Assembly (NCBI GenBank): GCA_016791005.1
Contig: JAEUNY010000129.1
Coordinates: 1 to 59,421, forward strand
Direction: 5' to 3'
From: Zoogloeaceae bacterium
GTDB taxonomy: Bacteria > Pseudomonadota > Gammaproteobacteria > Burkholderiales > Rhodocyclaceae
Length of the DNA: 59,421 nucleotides
The position numbers and the translations under genes are program-made. A model generated the notes under the pieces. It saw nothing but the letters and a program-made list of their open reading frames with translations. It made no database searches and was not told where the DNA came from. Below, in pieces: positions 43,958-53,503 of this stretch (position 1 is its first letter; each line of letters starts with the position of its first letter).

Positions 43958-44449
43958 ATGTGGCCCATCTCCGGGACCTTGTCCTCGCCCACCCGCCGCC
44001 GTCTGATGGTTCTGGCCAGCGCCTTGCTCGCGGCAGCCTGCGCGAGCCCGCCCAAGCCGGTGATCACCAAAATCGAAGGAAAAGTCGTGGCCGCCGCCGA
44101 TGCCAATCCGGATAGCAAGGGGCGACCCTCACCGGTCATCGTAAGGATCTTCGAGCTGAAATCCCTCGCGGCCTTCTCCAGCACGGACTTCTTCTCCCTC
44201 TGGAACAACGATAGCGCCGCCCTGGGAGCAGAGCTGGCGGCGCGGGAAGAGCTCCCTTTGAAACCCGGTGAAAGCGTGCCCCTGGCTCGTACCATCCAGC
44301 CCGGCGTCACCCATTTCGGCGCCATCGTTGCCTATCGTGACCTGGAGCGTGCCGTCTGGCGTGCCGCCATTCCCGTGCCGGTCGGCCAGACCACCAAGGC
44401 GACGATCACGGTGGGTCCTCGCACCCTGACCATCGCTCCGGCACCCTGA
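43958..44449 (+). CDS. tssJ: T6SS outer-membrane lipoprotein TssJ
   Basis: This 163-residue lipoprotein has a signal sequence ending in the lipobox LAAAC near residue 28, followed by ASPPKP. The mature part has the TssJ transthyretin-like fold pattern (SPVIVRIFELKSLAAFSSTDFF, LKPGESVPLARTIQPGVTHFG). TssJ anchors the TssL-TssM-TssJ membrane complex to the outer membrane. AGGGAG lies eight bases before the ATG at 43958. It is the first gene of tssJ-tssK-tssL-tssM-tagF-ppkA. Confidence 0.92.
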   Translation: MWPISGTLSSPTRRRLMVLASALLAAACASPPKPVITKIEGKVVAAADANPDSKGRPSPVIVRIFELKSLAAFSSTDFFSLWNNDSAALGAELAAREELPLKPGESVPLARTIQPGVTHFGAIVAYRDLERAVWRAAIPVPVGQTTKATITVGPRTLTIAPAP

Positions 44450-44486
44450 CCCCTCACCCGCGACAGCCTCCTCGGGAGACTCCTTC

Positions 44487-45824
44487 ATGTCCTGGAACAG
44501 CAAGGTCATCTGGTCGGAGGGGCTGTTCCTCCAACCCCAGCACCTGCAGCAGGCCGATCGCCATACCCAGCGTCTGGTGGAGGGCCGCATGGGCCCGATG
44601 GCCGCCCATGCCTGGGGTTTCTCCCAGCTCGAATGGGACACCGCCGCCCTGGCAATGGGAAAACTCGTGCTTACCGCGGCCCGGGGCATCCTCCCCGACG
44701 GCACGCCCTTCGATTTTCCTGCCCAGGACGCGCCCCCGTTGCCCTTCGAACCGGAGGCAAACGTCAAGGACGCCACCGTAGTCCTGGCCGTGCCGCTGCA
44801 GCGGGCCGGCGGGCTCGACGTGGATCTGGAATCCGCCGACGCCACCCGCCTGACCCGCTACGTCCCTGATGAACTGGATGTGCCGGATGCCACCCTGGCC
44901 AGTCAGCGCACCGCCCTGGTCCAGATCGGCCACCTCAACGCCCGCCTCATGCTCGCCCGGGACGCCACCGATGCCTGGGCCACCCTGGGGGCGGCGCGGA
45001 TCGTGGAGCGGCGCAGCGACAATCAATTGGTGCTGGACAAGCAATTCGTCCCGCCGACCCTCGACGTCGCCGCCAATCCCCTCCTGGGGGGCTATCTGAA
45101 GGAAGTCATCGGGCTCATCCACCAGCGGGGTGAAGCCCTCGCCGCCCGTCTTGGCCAGCCCGGCCGCGGCGGCGTCGGGGAGATCGCCGATTTCCTGCTG
45201 CTTCAGACCACCAACCGCTTCGAGCCGGTGTTCCAGCATCTGGGGAACCTTGCCGGAGCGCACCCGGAGCGGCTCTACGCGACGGCCCTGATGCTGGCCG
45301 GCGATCTCGCCACCTTCTCCCGGGAGAACCGCCGGCCAGTGAGCTATCCGGTTTATAACCACGACGACCCCCAGGCCTGCTTCCTGCCGCTCATGGCGGA
45401 CCTGCGCCGCTCCCTGTCCATGGTGCTGGAGCAGACAGCCATCCCCATCGACCTCATGGAGCGGAAGTTCGGCGTGCGGGTGGCGATCGTGCCGGATGCC
45501 GAACTGCTGCGCAGTGCGGCCTTCGTCCTCGCGGTCAATGCCCAGATCCCCAGCGAGGCGGTGCGCCAGCGCTTTCCCAACCAGGTCAAGATCGGGCCGG
45601 TGGAGAAGATCCGCGATCTGGTGAATCTCGCCCTGCCCGGAATCGCGCTGCGCAACCTGCCGGTGGCGCCCCGCCAGCTTCCCTATCACGCGGGATTCAA
45701 TTACTTCGAACTCGACCGGGGCTCCGAGCTCTGGAAGCAGCTACAACAGTCCGGAGGCCTCGCCATGCACATCGCGGGCGACTTCCCCGGGCTGGAACTC
45801 GAACTGTGGGCCATCCGGGCCTGA
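44487..45824 (+). CDS. tssK: T6SS baseplate protein TssK
   Basis: This 445-residue protein links the baseplate to the membrane complex. It begins MSWNSKVIWSEGLFLQPQHL, the strongest TssK hallmark, followed by QQADRHTQRLVEGR. The C-terminal receptor-binding part contains LPVAPRQLPYHAGFNYFELDR. The length is normal for the family. It lies 37 bases after tssJ. Confidence 0.96.
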   Translation: MSWNSKVIWSEGLFLQPQHLQQADRHTQRLVEGRMGPMAAHAWGFSQLEWDTAALAMGKLVLTAARGILPDGTPFDFPAQDAPPLPFEPEANVKDATVVLAVPLQRAGGLDVDLESADATRLTRYVPDELDVPDATLASQRTALVQIGHLNARLMLARDATDAWATLGAARIVERRSDNQLVLDKQFVPPTLDVAANPLLGGYLKEVIGLIHQRGEALAARLGQPGRGGVGEIADFLLLQTTNRFEPVFQHLGNLAGAHPERLYATALMLAGDLATFSRENRRPVSYPVYNHDDPQACFLPLMADLRRSLSMVLEQTAIPIDLMERKFGVRVAIVPDAELLRSAAFVLAVNAQIPSEAVRQRFPNQVKIGPVEKIRDLVNLALPGIALRNLPVAPRQLPYHAGFNYFELDRGSELWKQLQQSGGLAMHIAGDFPGLELELWAIRA

Positions 45825-45874
45825 CCCGGCCGGCCTGACCTCCCTTTCGCCACAGCCACCCAGCGAGGCGCCCC

Positions 45875-47185
45875 ATGTCCCAGCCGGACGATCCCTTCGA
45901 CTCCGAGCAAGCCGACCGCACCTTCATCATGCCCTCCCCGGGGCAGCGCAACCGGGCGGCGCCGAACCCTGCCCCGGCCCAGGGCGCCGCCGCGGCGCCC
46001 GATCTTCCGGTGGAAGCGCTGATTCCCGAACACGGCCTCAACCCCCTGGTCGCGGCTGCGAGTCCCCTCTTCAATCTCGCGGTGCAATTGCGCCAGTCGA
46101 GCTCCCAGGCCAATCCCGGCGCGCTGCGGGAGAGCCTCGCGGCGGGGGTGCGGGCCTTCGAAAAGCAAGCCCTGGCGGCCGGCGCGACCCAGGAGAAGGT
46201 GATCGGCGCCCGCTACGTGCTGTGCAGCTTTCTCGATGAGGTGGCCGCCAGCACCCCCTGGGGTGGCTCGGGCGTGTGGGCGAAACAGACGCTGTTGGTG
46301 ATGTTCCACAATGAGACCTACGGCGGGGAAAAGGTCTTCCGCCTACTGGCCAAGCTGGCGGAGAACCCGTCGGCGAACCTGGATCTCCTGGTGTTCATCG
46401 AGGTGGTCCTGGCCCTGGGTTTCGAAGGCCGCTACCGCCTCATCGAGGGGGGCCGGGCCCAGCTGGATCAGGTGCGGGAGCGCCTGCACCTCATGGTTCG
46501 CAAGGAACTGGGGGAGCCGGAGCGGGAGCTTTCGCCCCGCTGGCGGGGGGTGGAAAACCGCCGCCGGCTGTGGGTGGGCATCCCGGTGTGGGTGGCCCTG
46601 GTGGCCATGGTAGGCGTCAGCCTGGGCATCTACCTCCTGCTCTCCTGGCAGCTCAATCGCAAGTCCGACCCGGTGTTCGCCGCCATCCAGTCCATCCGCG
46701 CCAAGGCCCCCGAGCGGGTCAAGATCGTGCAGGTGACCCCGGTCACCAAGCCCAGGCTGGCCACCTTCCTCGCCCCCGAGATCAAGGCCGGCCTCGTCGA
46801 GGTGGCCGACTTCGGCGACCGCAGCGTCATCACCATCAAGGGCGACGGCTTCTTCGAGCCGGGCAGTGCCAATGTGGCGAGCCGGGTCCAGCCGCTCCTG
46901 GTCCGCATCGCCGAAGCCCTCAATTCGGTGCCCGGCCGGGTCCTCATCACCGGCCACACCGATAACCAGCCGATTCGTTCGGCCCGCTTCCCCTCCAACT
47001 GGCATCTCTCGCAGGAGCGCGCCCAGGCGGTGGAAGACGTCCTCACCGCGACGGTCCAGGCCAACCGCATGAAGGTCGAGGGGCGCGCCGACGCGGAACC
47101 CCTCGCCCCCAACACCACCGCCGAGGGACGTGCCCGCAACCGTCGGGTGGAAATCACCCTGTTCGTCGCCAAAGCGGGAGCCTGA
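45875..47185 (+). CDS. tssL: T6SS protein TssL with C-terminal OmpA-like peptidoglycan-binding domain
   Basis: This 436-residue inner-membrane protein has a cytoplasmic DotU/TssL domain (NPLVAAASPLFNLAVQLRQ, RYVLCSFLDEVAASTPWGG, NETYGGEKVFRLLAKL). One membrane helix near residue 235 (WVALVAMVGVSLGIYLLLSW) follows, and then a periplasmic OmpA-like domain with FFEPGSANVASRV, GHTDNQPI and ARNRRVEI. The extension anchors the T6SS complex to the cell wall. Some T6SSs use a separate protein (TagL or SciZ) for this job. Confidence 0.95.
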   Translation: MSQPDDPFDSEQADRTFIMPSPGQRNRAAPNPAPAQGAAAAPDLPVEALIPEHGLNPLVAAASPLFNLAVQLRQSSSQANPGALRESLAAGVRAFEKQALAAGATQEKVIGARYVLCSFLDEVAASTPWGGSGVWAKQTLLVMFHNETYGGEKVFRLLAKLAENPSANLDLLVFIEVVLALGFEGRYRLIEGGRAQLDQVRERLHLMVRKELGEPERELSPRWRGVENRRRLWVGIPVWVALVAMVGVSLGIYLLLSWQLNRKSDPVFAAIQSIRAKAPERVKIVQVTPVTKPRLATFLAPEIKAGLVEVADFGDRSVITIKGDGFFEPGSANVASRVQPLLVRIAEALNSVPGRVLITGHTDNQPIRSARFPSNWHLSQERAQAVEDVLTATVQANRMKVEGRADAEPLAPNTTAEGRARNRRVEITLFVAKAGA

Positions 47186-47189
47186 AGCC

Positions 47190-50100
47190 ATGAAAAAATT
47201 CTTCAAGCTGCTCATTCATCCGACCCTGCTGGCTTTCCTGGGCCTGGTGATTCTGGCCGTCCTGATCTGGTTCTTCGGGCCCTTGTTTGCCTTCGGCAGC
47301 GTCCACCCCCTCGATCCCATCCTCGCCCGAAGCCTCCTGATCGGGCTCCTCTTCGCAATCTGGATCGGTCGCCGCGTCTGGAAATGGTGGCAAGCCCGCC
47401 GCACCAATAGCCAGCTCATGGACGGGCTGGTCAAAGGCGCGCCCCAGGCCGCCGGCCCCAGCGCCTCCGAACAGGAAGTCGCCCAGCTCAAGGCCCGCTT
47501 CGAGGAAGCCATCGGTCACCTCAAGGAGGTGCGCCTCTCCGCCGCCGGCCGCAAGCCGGGGCTCGGGGATTACCTGTCCCTCTCCGGCAAGCGCTACCTC
47601 TACGAACTGCCCTGGTACATCTTCATCGGCGCTCCCGGTTCGGGCAAGACCACTGCCCTCATCAACTCCGGTCTGCACTTTCCCCTTGCCGACAAGTTCG
47701 GCACCGCGTCGATCCGTGGCGTGGGGGGCACCCGCAACTGCGACTGGTGGTTCACCGATGAAGCGGTCCTCCTCGACACCGCCGGCCGCTACACCACCCA
47801 GGAATCCGACCGGGAAACCGACAAGGCGGCCTGGCAGGGCTTTCTCGACCTCCTCCACAAGAGCCGGCCGCGCCGCCCCATCAACGGGGTGATCCTCACC
47901 GTCAGCGTCGCAGACCTCCTGCAGCAGTCCGCCGATGAGCGGGCCCGCCATGCCCAGGCCATCCGCGCCCGCCTGGCGGAGGTGCAGGAGCGTTTCCACA
48001 TCCGCCTGCCGATCTACGTGCTGGTCACCAAGTGCGACCTCCTGGCCGGCTTCACCGAGTATTTCGCCGATCTCGGAAAGGATGAGCGAACCCAGGCCTG
48101 GGGCACCACCTTCCCCTTCAGCGAAGACCCCAAAGACGCCCCGCTGGCGGGTTTCCCCGCCGAGTTCGACGCCCTCCACCAGCGCATCCTGGCCCGCACG
48201 CCAGATCGCCTGCAGGCCGAGCGGGATCTCCAGGCCCGGGGGCTCCTCTTCTCCTTCCCTCAGCAGTTCGGCCAGCTCAAACCCCTGCTGGGCGACTTCC
48301 TCGAACAGGTCTTCGGCGCCTCCCGCTATGCCGAGGCGCCCCTCATCCGGGGCGTCTATTTCACCAGCGGCACCCAGGAAGGCAGCCCCATCGACCGGGT
48401 GATGGGCGGCCTCGCCCGGGCCTTCGGGGTCGAGCGGCGCCTCCTGGCGCCCCAGAAACCCAGTGGGCGCAGCTTCTTCCTCACCCGCCTCCTCCACGAG
48501 GTCATCTTCAACGAGCAGTCGCTGGCCGGCACCAACCTCCGCCTGGAGCGCCGCCAGCACCTGCTCCGCCTCGGCGCCTATGGTCTGGCCACCCTGCTGC
48601 TGGTGGGCGCCAGCGTGGCCTGGTTCACCAGTTACAGCCGCAACAGCGCCTACGTCCAGTCGGTTGGGGAAAGGGTCGCCGCTGTTCAGAAAGCGGTGGA
48701 TGCCGTGCCCGCCACGGGCAGCAGCGACGTGGTGGATCTCCTGCCAGTGCTGGCCGCGGTCCAGGATCTGCCCCGCCTCGCCGACGTGCCCGAGGGCGTG
48801 GTGCCCACCTCCATGGGCTTCGGTCTCTACCAGGGCACCAAGCTCTCGGCAGCCGCCGAGCAAACTTACCGCCGCCTCCTCGAGGATGCCTTCATGCCGC
48901 GCCTCGCGCTGCGGGTCGAGGAGCAGCTTCGCACCGCGTCTGCCAACAACCTGGAGTTCGCCTACGAGGCTCTCAAGGCCTATTTGATGATGCACGATCC
49001 GGAGCATTTCGATGCCGACGCCCTGAAGGCCTGGATCCTCTTCGACTGGCAGCGCAGCCTGCCCCGCAACCTGCCCCAGACGGACCGCCAGGCCCTGGAA
49101 GGCCACCTCGCGGCCCTCATGGAGCGGGGCGCGGTGAGTTCCCCCGTGGAGGCCGATGAGAACCTGATCCGCTCGGTGCGCACCATGCTCGCCCAGTACC
49201 CCCTCGCCAACCGGATCTACAGCCGGCTGAAACGGGAGGGCGTGGGGGCGGACATTCCCGACTTTTCCCTCATCAAGGCGGCCGGCCCCGCCGCGCCCCT
49301 GGTGTTCATCCGCGCCAGCGGCCAGCCTCTCACCAACGGGGTACCGGGCATGTTCACCTTTGACGGCTACTACAAGGCCTTCAAGCGCGAATCCGACCGG
49401 GTGGCGAATCAGCTCGCCAGCGAGGAAGCCTGGGTGATGGGCTACAAGGAGGACAACCGGGCGCGCTTCCTCGACCCCCTGGCCCGCGCCCGCCTCATCG
49501 AGGACGTGCGCCGCCTCTATCTCACCGACTACGCCAACACCTGGGAGGCTTACCTCAACGACATCAAGGTAGTCCGCCCCACCAACCTTCAGCAAAGCAT
49601 TGAGCTCGCCCGGCTCCTCGCCGCGCCGGACAATCCCCTTGCCCCCTTCCTCGCCGCTGCCTCAAGGGAAACCACCCTGATCAAGACCGAGGCGGAGAAG
49701 AACCTGGTGGACAAGACGGTGGACCGCCTCAAGGAAACCCAGGCGAGCCTCGGCAAGCTCTTCGACAATGTGCCCGGCAAACCCGCCGCCGCCCTGGCCC
49801 CCACCGGCCAGATCGAGGCCATCGTTGATCGCCGTTTCGACAAGCTGCGCCGCTTTGTCACGGCCGCAGTGCCCGGCCAGCCGGCGCCCGTGGATGCCGC
49901 CATCGCGCTCTTTGGCGACCTCTACACCATGCTCAACGCCACGGACACCGCGATCAAGGCCAAGGCCGCGCCGCCGCCCTCCGACGTGCCCCTCAAGGTC
50001 AAGGCCCAGGCGCCCAGCATGCCGGAACCCCTGGGCGGCATGCTCCAGACCCTGGCGGAGGCCAGCGCCCGCCAGGCCGGGGGCGCCATCGTGGCCAACA

Positions 50101-50783
50101 CCCAGGACGCCATCAGCGCCGAGGTGGGGGATTTCTGCCGCAAGGCCATCGCCGGCCGCTATCCCCTGGTCCGCAGCAGCGCCCGGGATGCGACCCAGGA
50201 CGACTTCGCCACCCTCTTCGCGGCGGGAGGCAAGATGGACCAGTTCTTCCAGCAGCATCTGGCCACCCTGGTGGATACCTCCACGCGCCCCTGGTCGTTC
50301 AAGCCGATGAACGACGTACCCCTGGGCGGTGCCGGCGCCCTCGTGCAGTTCCAGCGGGCGGAGACGATTCGGGAGGTCTTTTTCCGCGGCGCCCGCACCC
50401 CGGCCCTGCGTCTGGACTTCAAGCCGGTGGAAATGGACGCCACCATCACCCAGTTCATCCTCGACGTGGATGGCCAGCTGGTCAAATACGCCCACGGGCC
50501 CCAGGTGCCCCAGACGGTCCAGTGGCCCGGACCCCGGGGCAGCACCCAGGTGCGGGTGCAGATCCAGCCCCCCGGGCCGAGCGGCCTCGCCGGCATCACC
50601 ACCGAAGGCCCCTGGGCCCTGTTCCGCATGTTCGACAAGGTGCAGCTGGTCGCCACCAGCGCGCCGGAGCGCTTCCGCGCCATCTTCACCGTGGACGGCC
50701 GCAAGGCGGAATTCGAAGTTACCGCGAGCAGCGTGCAGAACCCGTTCCGTCTGAAGGAACTGGAGCAGTTCCAGTGTCCGTGA
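47190..50783 (+). CDS. tssM: T6SS inner-membrane core protein TssM
   Basis: This 1197-residue IcmF-family protein spans the inner membrane with helices near residues 10-28 and 40-60 and one near 465. The cytoplasmic NTPase domain has Walker A GAPGSGKTTAL near residue 148 and the conserved RGVGGTRNCDWWFTDEAVLL with TAGRYTTQ. The large periplasmic part ends with the TssJ-binding beta domain (GPWALFRMFDKVQL, FRAIFTVDGRKAEFEV). The start at 47190 falls four bases after the tssL stop. Confidence 0.96.
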   Translation: MKKFFKLLIHPTLLAFLGLVILAVLIWFFGPLFAFGSVHPLDPILARSLLIGLLFAIWIGRRVWKWWQARRTNSQLMDGLVKGAPQAAGPSASEQEVAQLKARFEEAIGHLKEVRLSAAGRKPGLGDYLSLSGKRYLYELPWYIFIGAPGSGKTTALINSGLHFPLADKFGTASIRGVGGTRNCDWWFTDEAVLLDTAGRYTTQESDRETDKAAWQGFLDLLHKSRPRRPINGVILTVSVADLLQQSADERARHAQAIRARLAEVQERFHIRLPIYVLVTKCDLLAGFTEYFADLGKDERTQAWGTTFPFSEDPKDAPLAGFPAEFDALHQRILARTPDRLQAERDLQARGLLFSFPQQFGQLKPLLGDFLEQVFGASRYAEAPLIRGVYFTSGTQEGSPIDRVMGGLARAFGVERRLLAPQKPSGRSFFLTRLLHEVIFNEQSLAGTNLRLERRQHLLRLGAYGLATLLLVGASVAWFTSYSRNSAYVQSVGERVAAVQKAVDAVPATGSSDVVDLLPVLAAVQDLPRLADVPEGVVPTSMGFGLYQGTKLSAAAEQTYRRLLEDAFMPRLALRVEEQLRTASANNLEFAYEALKAYLMMHDPEHFDADALKAWILFDWQRSLPRNLPQTDRQALEGHLAALMERGAVSSPVEADENLIRSVRTMLAQYPLANRIYSRLKREGVGADIPDFSLIKAAGPAAPLVFIRASGQPLTNGVPGMFTFDGYYKAFKRESDRVANQLASEEAWVMGYKEDNRARFLDPLARARLIEDVRRLYLTDYANTWEAYLNDIKVVRPTNLQQSIELARLLAAPDNPLAPFLAAASRETTLIKTEAEKNLVDKTVDRLKETQASLGKLFDNVPGKPAAALAPTGQIEAIVDRRFDKLRRFVTAAVPGQPAPVDAAIALFGDLYTMLNATDTAIKAKAAPPPSDVPLKVKAQAPSMPEPLGGMLQTLAEASARQAGGAIVANTQDAISAEVGDFCRKAIAGRYPLVRSSARDATQDDFATLFAAGGKMDQFFQQHLATLVDTSTRPWSFKPMNDVPLGGAGALVQFQRAETIREVFFRGARTPALRLDFKPVEMDATITQFILDVDGQLVKYAHGPQVPQTVQWPGPRGSTQVRVQIQPPGPSGLAGITTEGPWALFRMFDKVQLVATSAPERFRAIFTVDGRKAEFEVTASSVQNPFRLKELEQFQCP

Positions 50784-51478
50784 GCGAGGCCCCGGGCTGG
50801 TACGGCAAGATCGCCAGCCTGGGCGATTTCGCCTCCCGCCGCCTGCCGGCGAGCCTGATCGCGAACCTGGACACCTGGCTCCAAGGGGTGATCCATGAGA
50901 GCCGGGCCCGACTGGGCGAATCCTGGCTGGAGGCCTATCTCACCGGGCCGGTGTGGCGCTTCCTGCTCTTTCCCGGGGCCGCGGCGCCCGAGGGCTGGGC
51001 TGGCGTCCTGATGCCGAGCGTGGACAAGGTCGGGCGCTATTTTCCCCTCCTCATCGCCTCCCGCCAGGAGGCCTTTCCCGACGGTGCGGCCGGGCGGGCG
51101 CTGGAGGATTGGCTGGACCGGGCGGAGGCCATCGCCCTCGCCACCCTGGCCGACCGTGCCACCGTAGAGGGCTTCGACCAGGCCCTTCAGGATTGCCGGC
51201 CGCAGTCGGCACCGCCGCCCCCCGAATCACCCCCGCTGGACGCGCTCTTTACGCGATCCATCACCACCAACCATCTGGCCCCCGGCGCCAGCCTGGGCGA
51301 CGCCCTGCAAGGCCTGGGGCGGACCCGCCTCCATCGGGACGCCCATGGCCACAGCTTGTGGTGGGCCCCTCAAGGATCCGAGGGCGCGCGGGTCCTCATC
51401 ACCGTCCCCGGCCTGCCGGACGGCGCCACCTTTGCTACCCTGCTACGGGGCGGCCCCGACCGCCCGGAAAGCCCCTGA
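50780..51478 (+). CDS. tagF: T6SS regulator TagF
   Basis: This 232-residue protein begins VSEAPGWYGKIASLGDFASRR in part, the TagF/ImpM N-terminal signature (WYGKLPSLGDF type). It also has GVLMPSVDKVGRYFPL, another conserved block. In Pseudomonas TagF restrains the T6SS after translation by binding Fha. It starts with GTG inside the tssM stop (GTGA). It lies directly before the kinase gene, consistent with joint control of activity. Confidence 0.93.
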   Translation: MSEAPGWYGKIASLGDFASRRLPASLIANLDTWLQGVIHESRARLGESWLEAYLTGPVWRFLLFPGAAAPEGWAGVLMPSVDKVGRYFPLLIASRQEAFPDGAAGRALEDWLDRAEAIALATLADRATVEGFDQALQDCRPQSAPPPPESPPLDALFTRSITTNHLAPGASLGDALQGLGRTRLHRDAHGHSLWWAPQGSEGARVLITVPGLPDGATFATLLRGGPDRPESP

Positions 51479-51488
51479 CGAGTCTGCC

Positions 51489-53462
51489 ATGAGCGACCAT
51501 CCGGACGACGACAAGACCATCATCGCTCCCACCGGTAGCGGCGCCGGCGCGCCCCCCCCGGAGCCCTCCAACGTCCTGCCGGTGGGCACCCGCATTGGCG
51601 AGTTCGAGATCCTGCGGCTGATCGGCGAAGGCGGCTTCGGCATCGTCTACCTGTGCGAAGACCGCTCCCTGGGGCGGCGGGTCGCGCTGAAGGAATACAT
51701 GCCCTCTGCCCTGGCCTCCCGCAGCCAAGGCTACCAGGTCAGCGTCAAAAGCGAGCGCCATGCGGAAACCTTCGAGGCGGGACGCCGCAGCTTCGTGAAT
51801 GAAGCCCGCCTCCTTGCCCAGTTCGATCACCCTGGCCTGGTCAAGGTGTATCGCTTCTGGGAGGCGAACGGCACGGCCTACATGGTGATGCCCTTCTACG
51901 AAGGCATCACCCTCAAGCAGGAGCTGGCCCAGCGGGGCGGGGCGCCGGACGAAGCCTGGCTCAAGCAGTTGCTCGTGCCCTTGATGCAAGCCCTGGAGCT
52001 GCTCCACTCGGCCCATGTATTCCACCGGGACATCGCCCCGGACAACATCCTGCTGCAGGACGGGCGCCCCGTCCTGCTGGACCTCGGGGCGGCTCGGCGA
52101 GTCATCGGTGACATGACCCAGGCCCTCACGGTGATCCTCAAGCCCGGTTACGCCCCGGTGGAGCAGTACGCCGACGACCCCTCGATGAAACAGGGGGCGT
52201 GGACCGACATCTACGCCCTGGCAGCGGTGCTCTACCTGGCGGTGGTGGGTAAGACCCCCATCCCCGCCGTGGGCCGGATGATGAAGGACGGGCTCGCCCC
52301 GGCCTCCCAACTTGCTGCCGGGCGCTATTCGGCCGGTTTCCTCGCGGCGATCGACCGGGGGCTAGCGGTGCGGCCGGAGGATCGGCCCCAGTCCATCGAC
52401 GAATTCCGCGCTCTGTTGGGCCTGCCGCCCCCCACCGCCGGAAGTCTCCCGCCCGCCCGCCCGGCCACCGCCGCCGCGCCGCCGGCCGGTGCAGCCCCGC
52501 GCAGCCGGACTGGCCTCGTCGTTGGCGGAGTAGGACTCCTGGCCGCCCTCGCGGTGGGCGGCTATTTCCTGTTCGCCGAGAGCCCGGCCCCCGCGCCGGA
52601 AACGCCGCCCAGCGCCCCCACGGCCGCCGCCCCCGCCCAAACACCGCCGGCGGCGGCCACGGCGCCAACCGCCGCCCCCGGCATTCCGGGCCTGCCCCAG
52701 ATCGCCGGCACCCCCGGGACCCCAGGCCGCTTCGAAACCACCATCGACGATGGCACCGGGCCGCGTCACGTCACCGTGGACACCGACGCCCAGGGCCGCC
52801 AGACCATCACCATGCGGGATACGGATGGCAAGACCTACACCATGCGCACCCAGGCCTCCGGGCTGCCCGGGGGCGCCGTCCCCGGACTGCCGGCGGCCGC
52901 CCGACCCGCGCCGCCGACAGTCGCCGAGGCCCCCGGCCCCTTCGACCCCATCAATGAACTGGATACCATCTTCCAGGGGCGGGATCGCGACCGCAACGTG
53001 ACCATCGAGTTGGACAAGGCGCGGGTCCGCATCGGCAAGGACAAACTGAGTTTCCGCCTGCGCTCAAACCAGCCGGGCTATCTGTATGTGCTGATGGTGG
53101 GCACCGATGGCGACCATTTCTATCAGCTCTTTCCCAACGCGGTGGATGGCAAGAACCAGATGGAGGCGGAGAAGACCCTTACCCTGCCCCGGCCGGGCTG
53201 GACCATGGTGGCGGGCGGACCGCCGGGGAGCAATCATTTCCTGGCCATCGTCTCCGACGAAAAGCGGGATTTTTCCGGCGCCGGCATCAAGAAGATCGAC
53301 CCCTTCGCGGAGTTCCCGCTGGATCGTGCCGCCAAGGTCGCCGCCGCCCACCATGCCGCGGGCAAACCGGGCTCAGCCTTCGTCGGCCAGCCAGTCTGTT
53401 CGGGCGCAAAACCCTGCAGCCCGGATTACGGGGCCGCGGTGTTCACCATCGAGGAGTATTGA
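51489..53462 (+). CDS. ppkA: PpkA-like Ser/Thr kinase with DUF4384 domain
   Basis: This 657-residue membrane kinase has a cytoplasmic kinase domain at about 35-300 with GEGGFGIVYLC, a VALKEYMP lysine, VFHRDIAPDNILL, LLDLGAARR (DLG for DFG) and PGYAPVEQY. A membrane helix lies near 345-365 (GLVVGGVGLLAALAVGGYFL). It is followed by a long Pro/Ala linker and a periplasmic DUF4384 domain (LRSNQPGYLYVLMVGTDG). PpkA phosphorylates Fha to activate the T6SS, opposed by PppA. Both partners are encoded convergently just downstream. The periplasmic domain probably senses an envelope signal. Confidence 0.9.
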   Translation: MSDHPDDDKTIIAPTGSGAGAPPPEPSNVLPVGTRIGEFEILRLIGEGGFGIVYLCEDRSLGRRVALKEYMPSALASRSQGYQVSVKSERHAETFEAGRRSFVNEARLLAQFDHPGLVKVYRFWEANGTAYMVMPFYEGITLKQELAQRGGAPDEAWLKQLLVPLMQALELLHSAHVFHRDIAPDNILLQDGRPVLLDLGAARRVIGDMTQALTVILKPGYAPVEQYADDPSMKQGAWTDIYALAAVLYLAVVGKTPIPAVGRMMKDGLAPASQLAAGRYSAGFLAAIDRGLAVRPEDRPQSIDEFRALLGLPPPTAGSLPPARPATAAAPPAGAAPRSRTGLVVGGVGLLAALAVGGYFLFAESPAPAPETPPSAPTAAAPAQTPPAAATAPTAAPGIPGLPQIAGTPGTPGRFETTIDDGTGPRHVTVDTDAQGRQTITMRDTDGKTYTMRTQASGLPGGAVPGLPAAARPAPPTVAEAPGPFDPINELDTIFQGRDRDRNVTIELDKARVRIGKDKLSFRLRSNQPGYLYVLMVGTDGDHFYQLFPNAVDGKNQMEAEKTLTLPRPGWTMVAGGPPGSNHFLAIVSDEKRDFSGAGIKKIDPFAEFPLDRAAKVAAAHHAAGKPGSAFVGQPVCSGAKPCSPDYGAAVFTIEEY

Positions 53463-53464
53463 TG

Positions 53465-53496
53465 GGGTTTGGCAGGCCGGAACGCCTGCCAAACCC
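53465..53496. terminator. Bidirectional terminator hairpin
   Basis: GGGTTTGGCAGG and CCTGCCAAACCC form a perfect 12-pair stem with an eight-base loop, exactly between the convergent ppkA-like and OmpA-like genes. Neither side has a long U-run. The position makes termination in both directions likely. Confidence 0.68.
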
Positions 53497-53503
53497 TTCG
53501 CTG

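Noticed and set aside
43927..44115. 62-codon plus-strand ORF overlapping the tssJ start
   Set aside because: It overlaps tssJ out of frame, whereas TssJ has a lipobox, a ribosome site and the family pattern.
47154..49595. Long minus-strand open frame opposite tssM (813 codons)
   Set aside because: Low-complexity Gly/Glu/Ala-rich translation with no motif; it mirrors TssM codon use.
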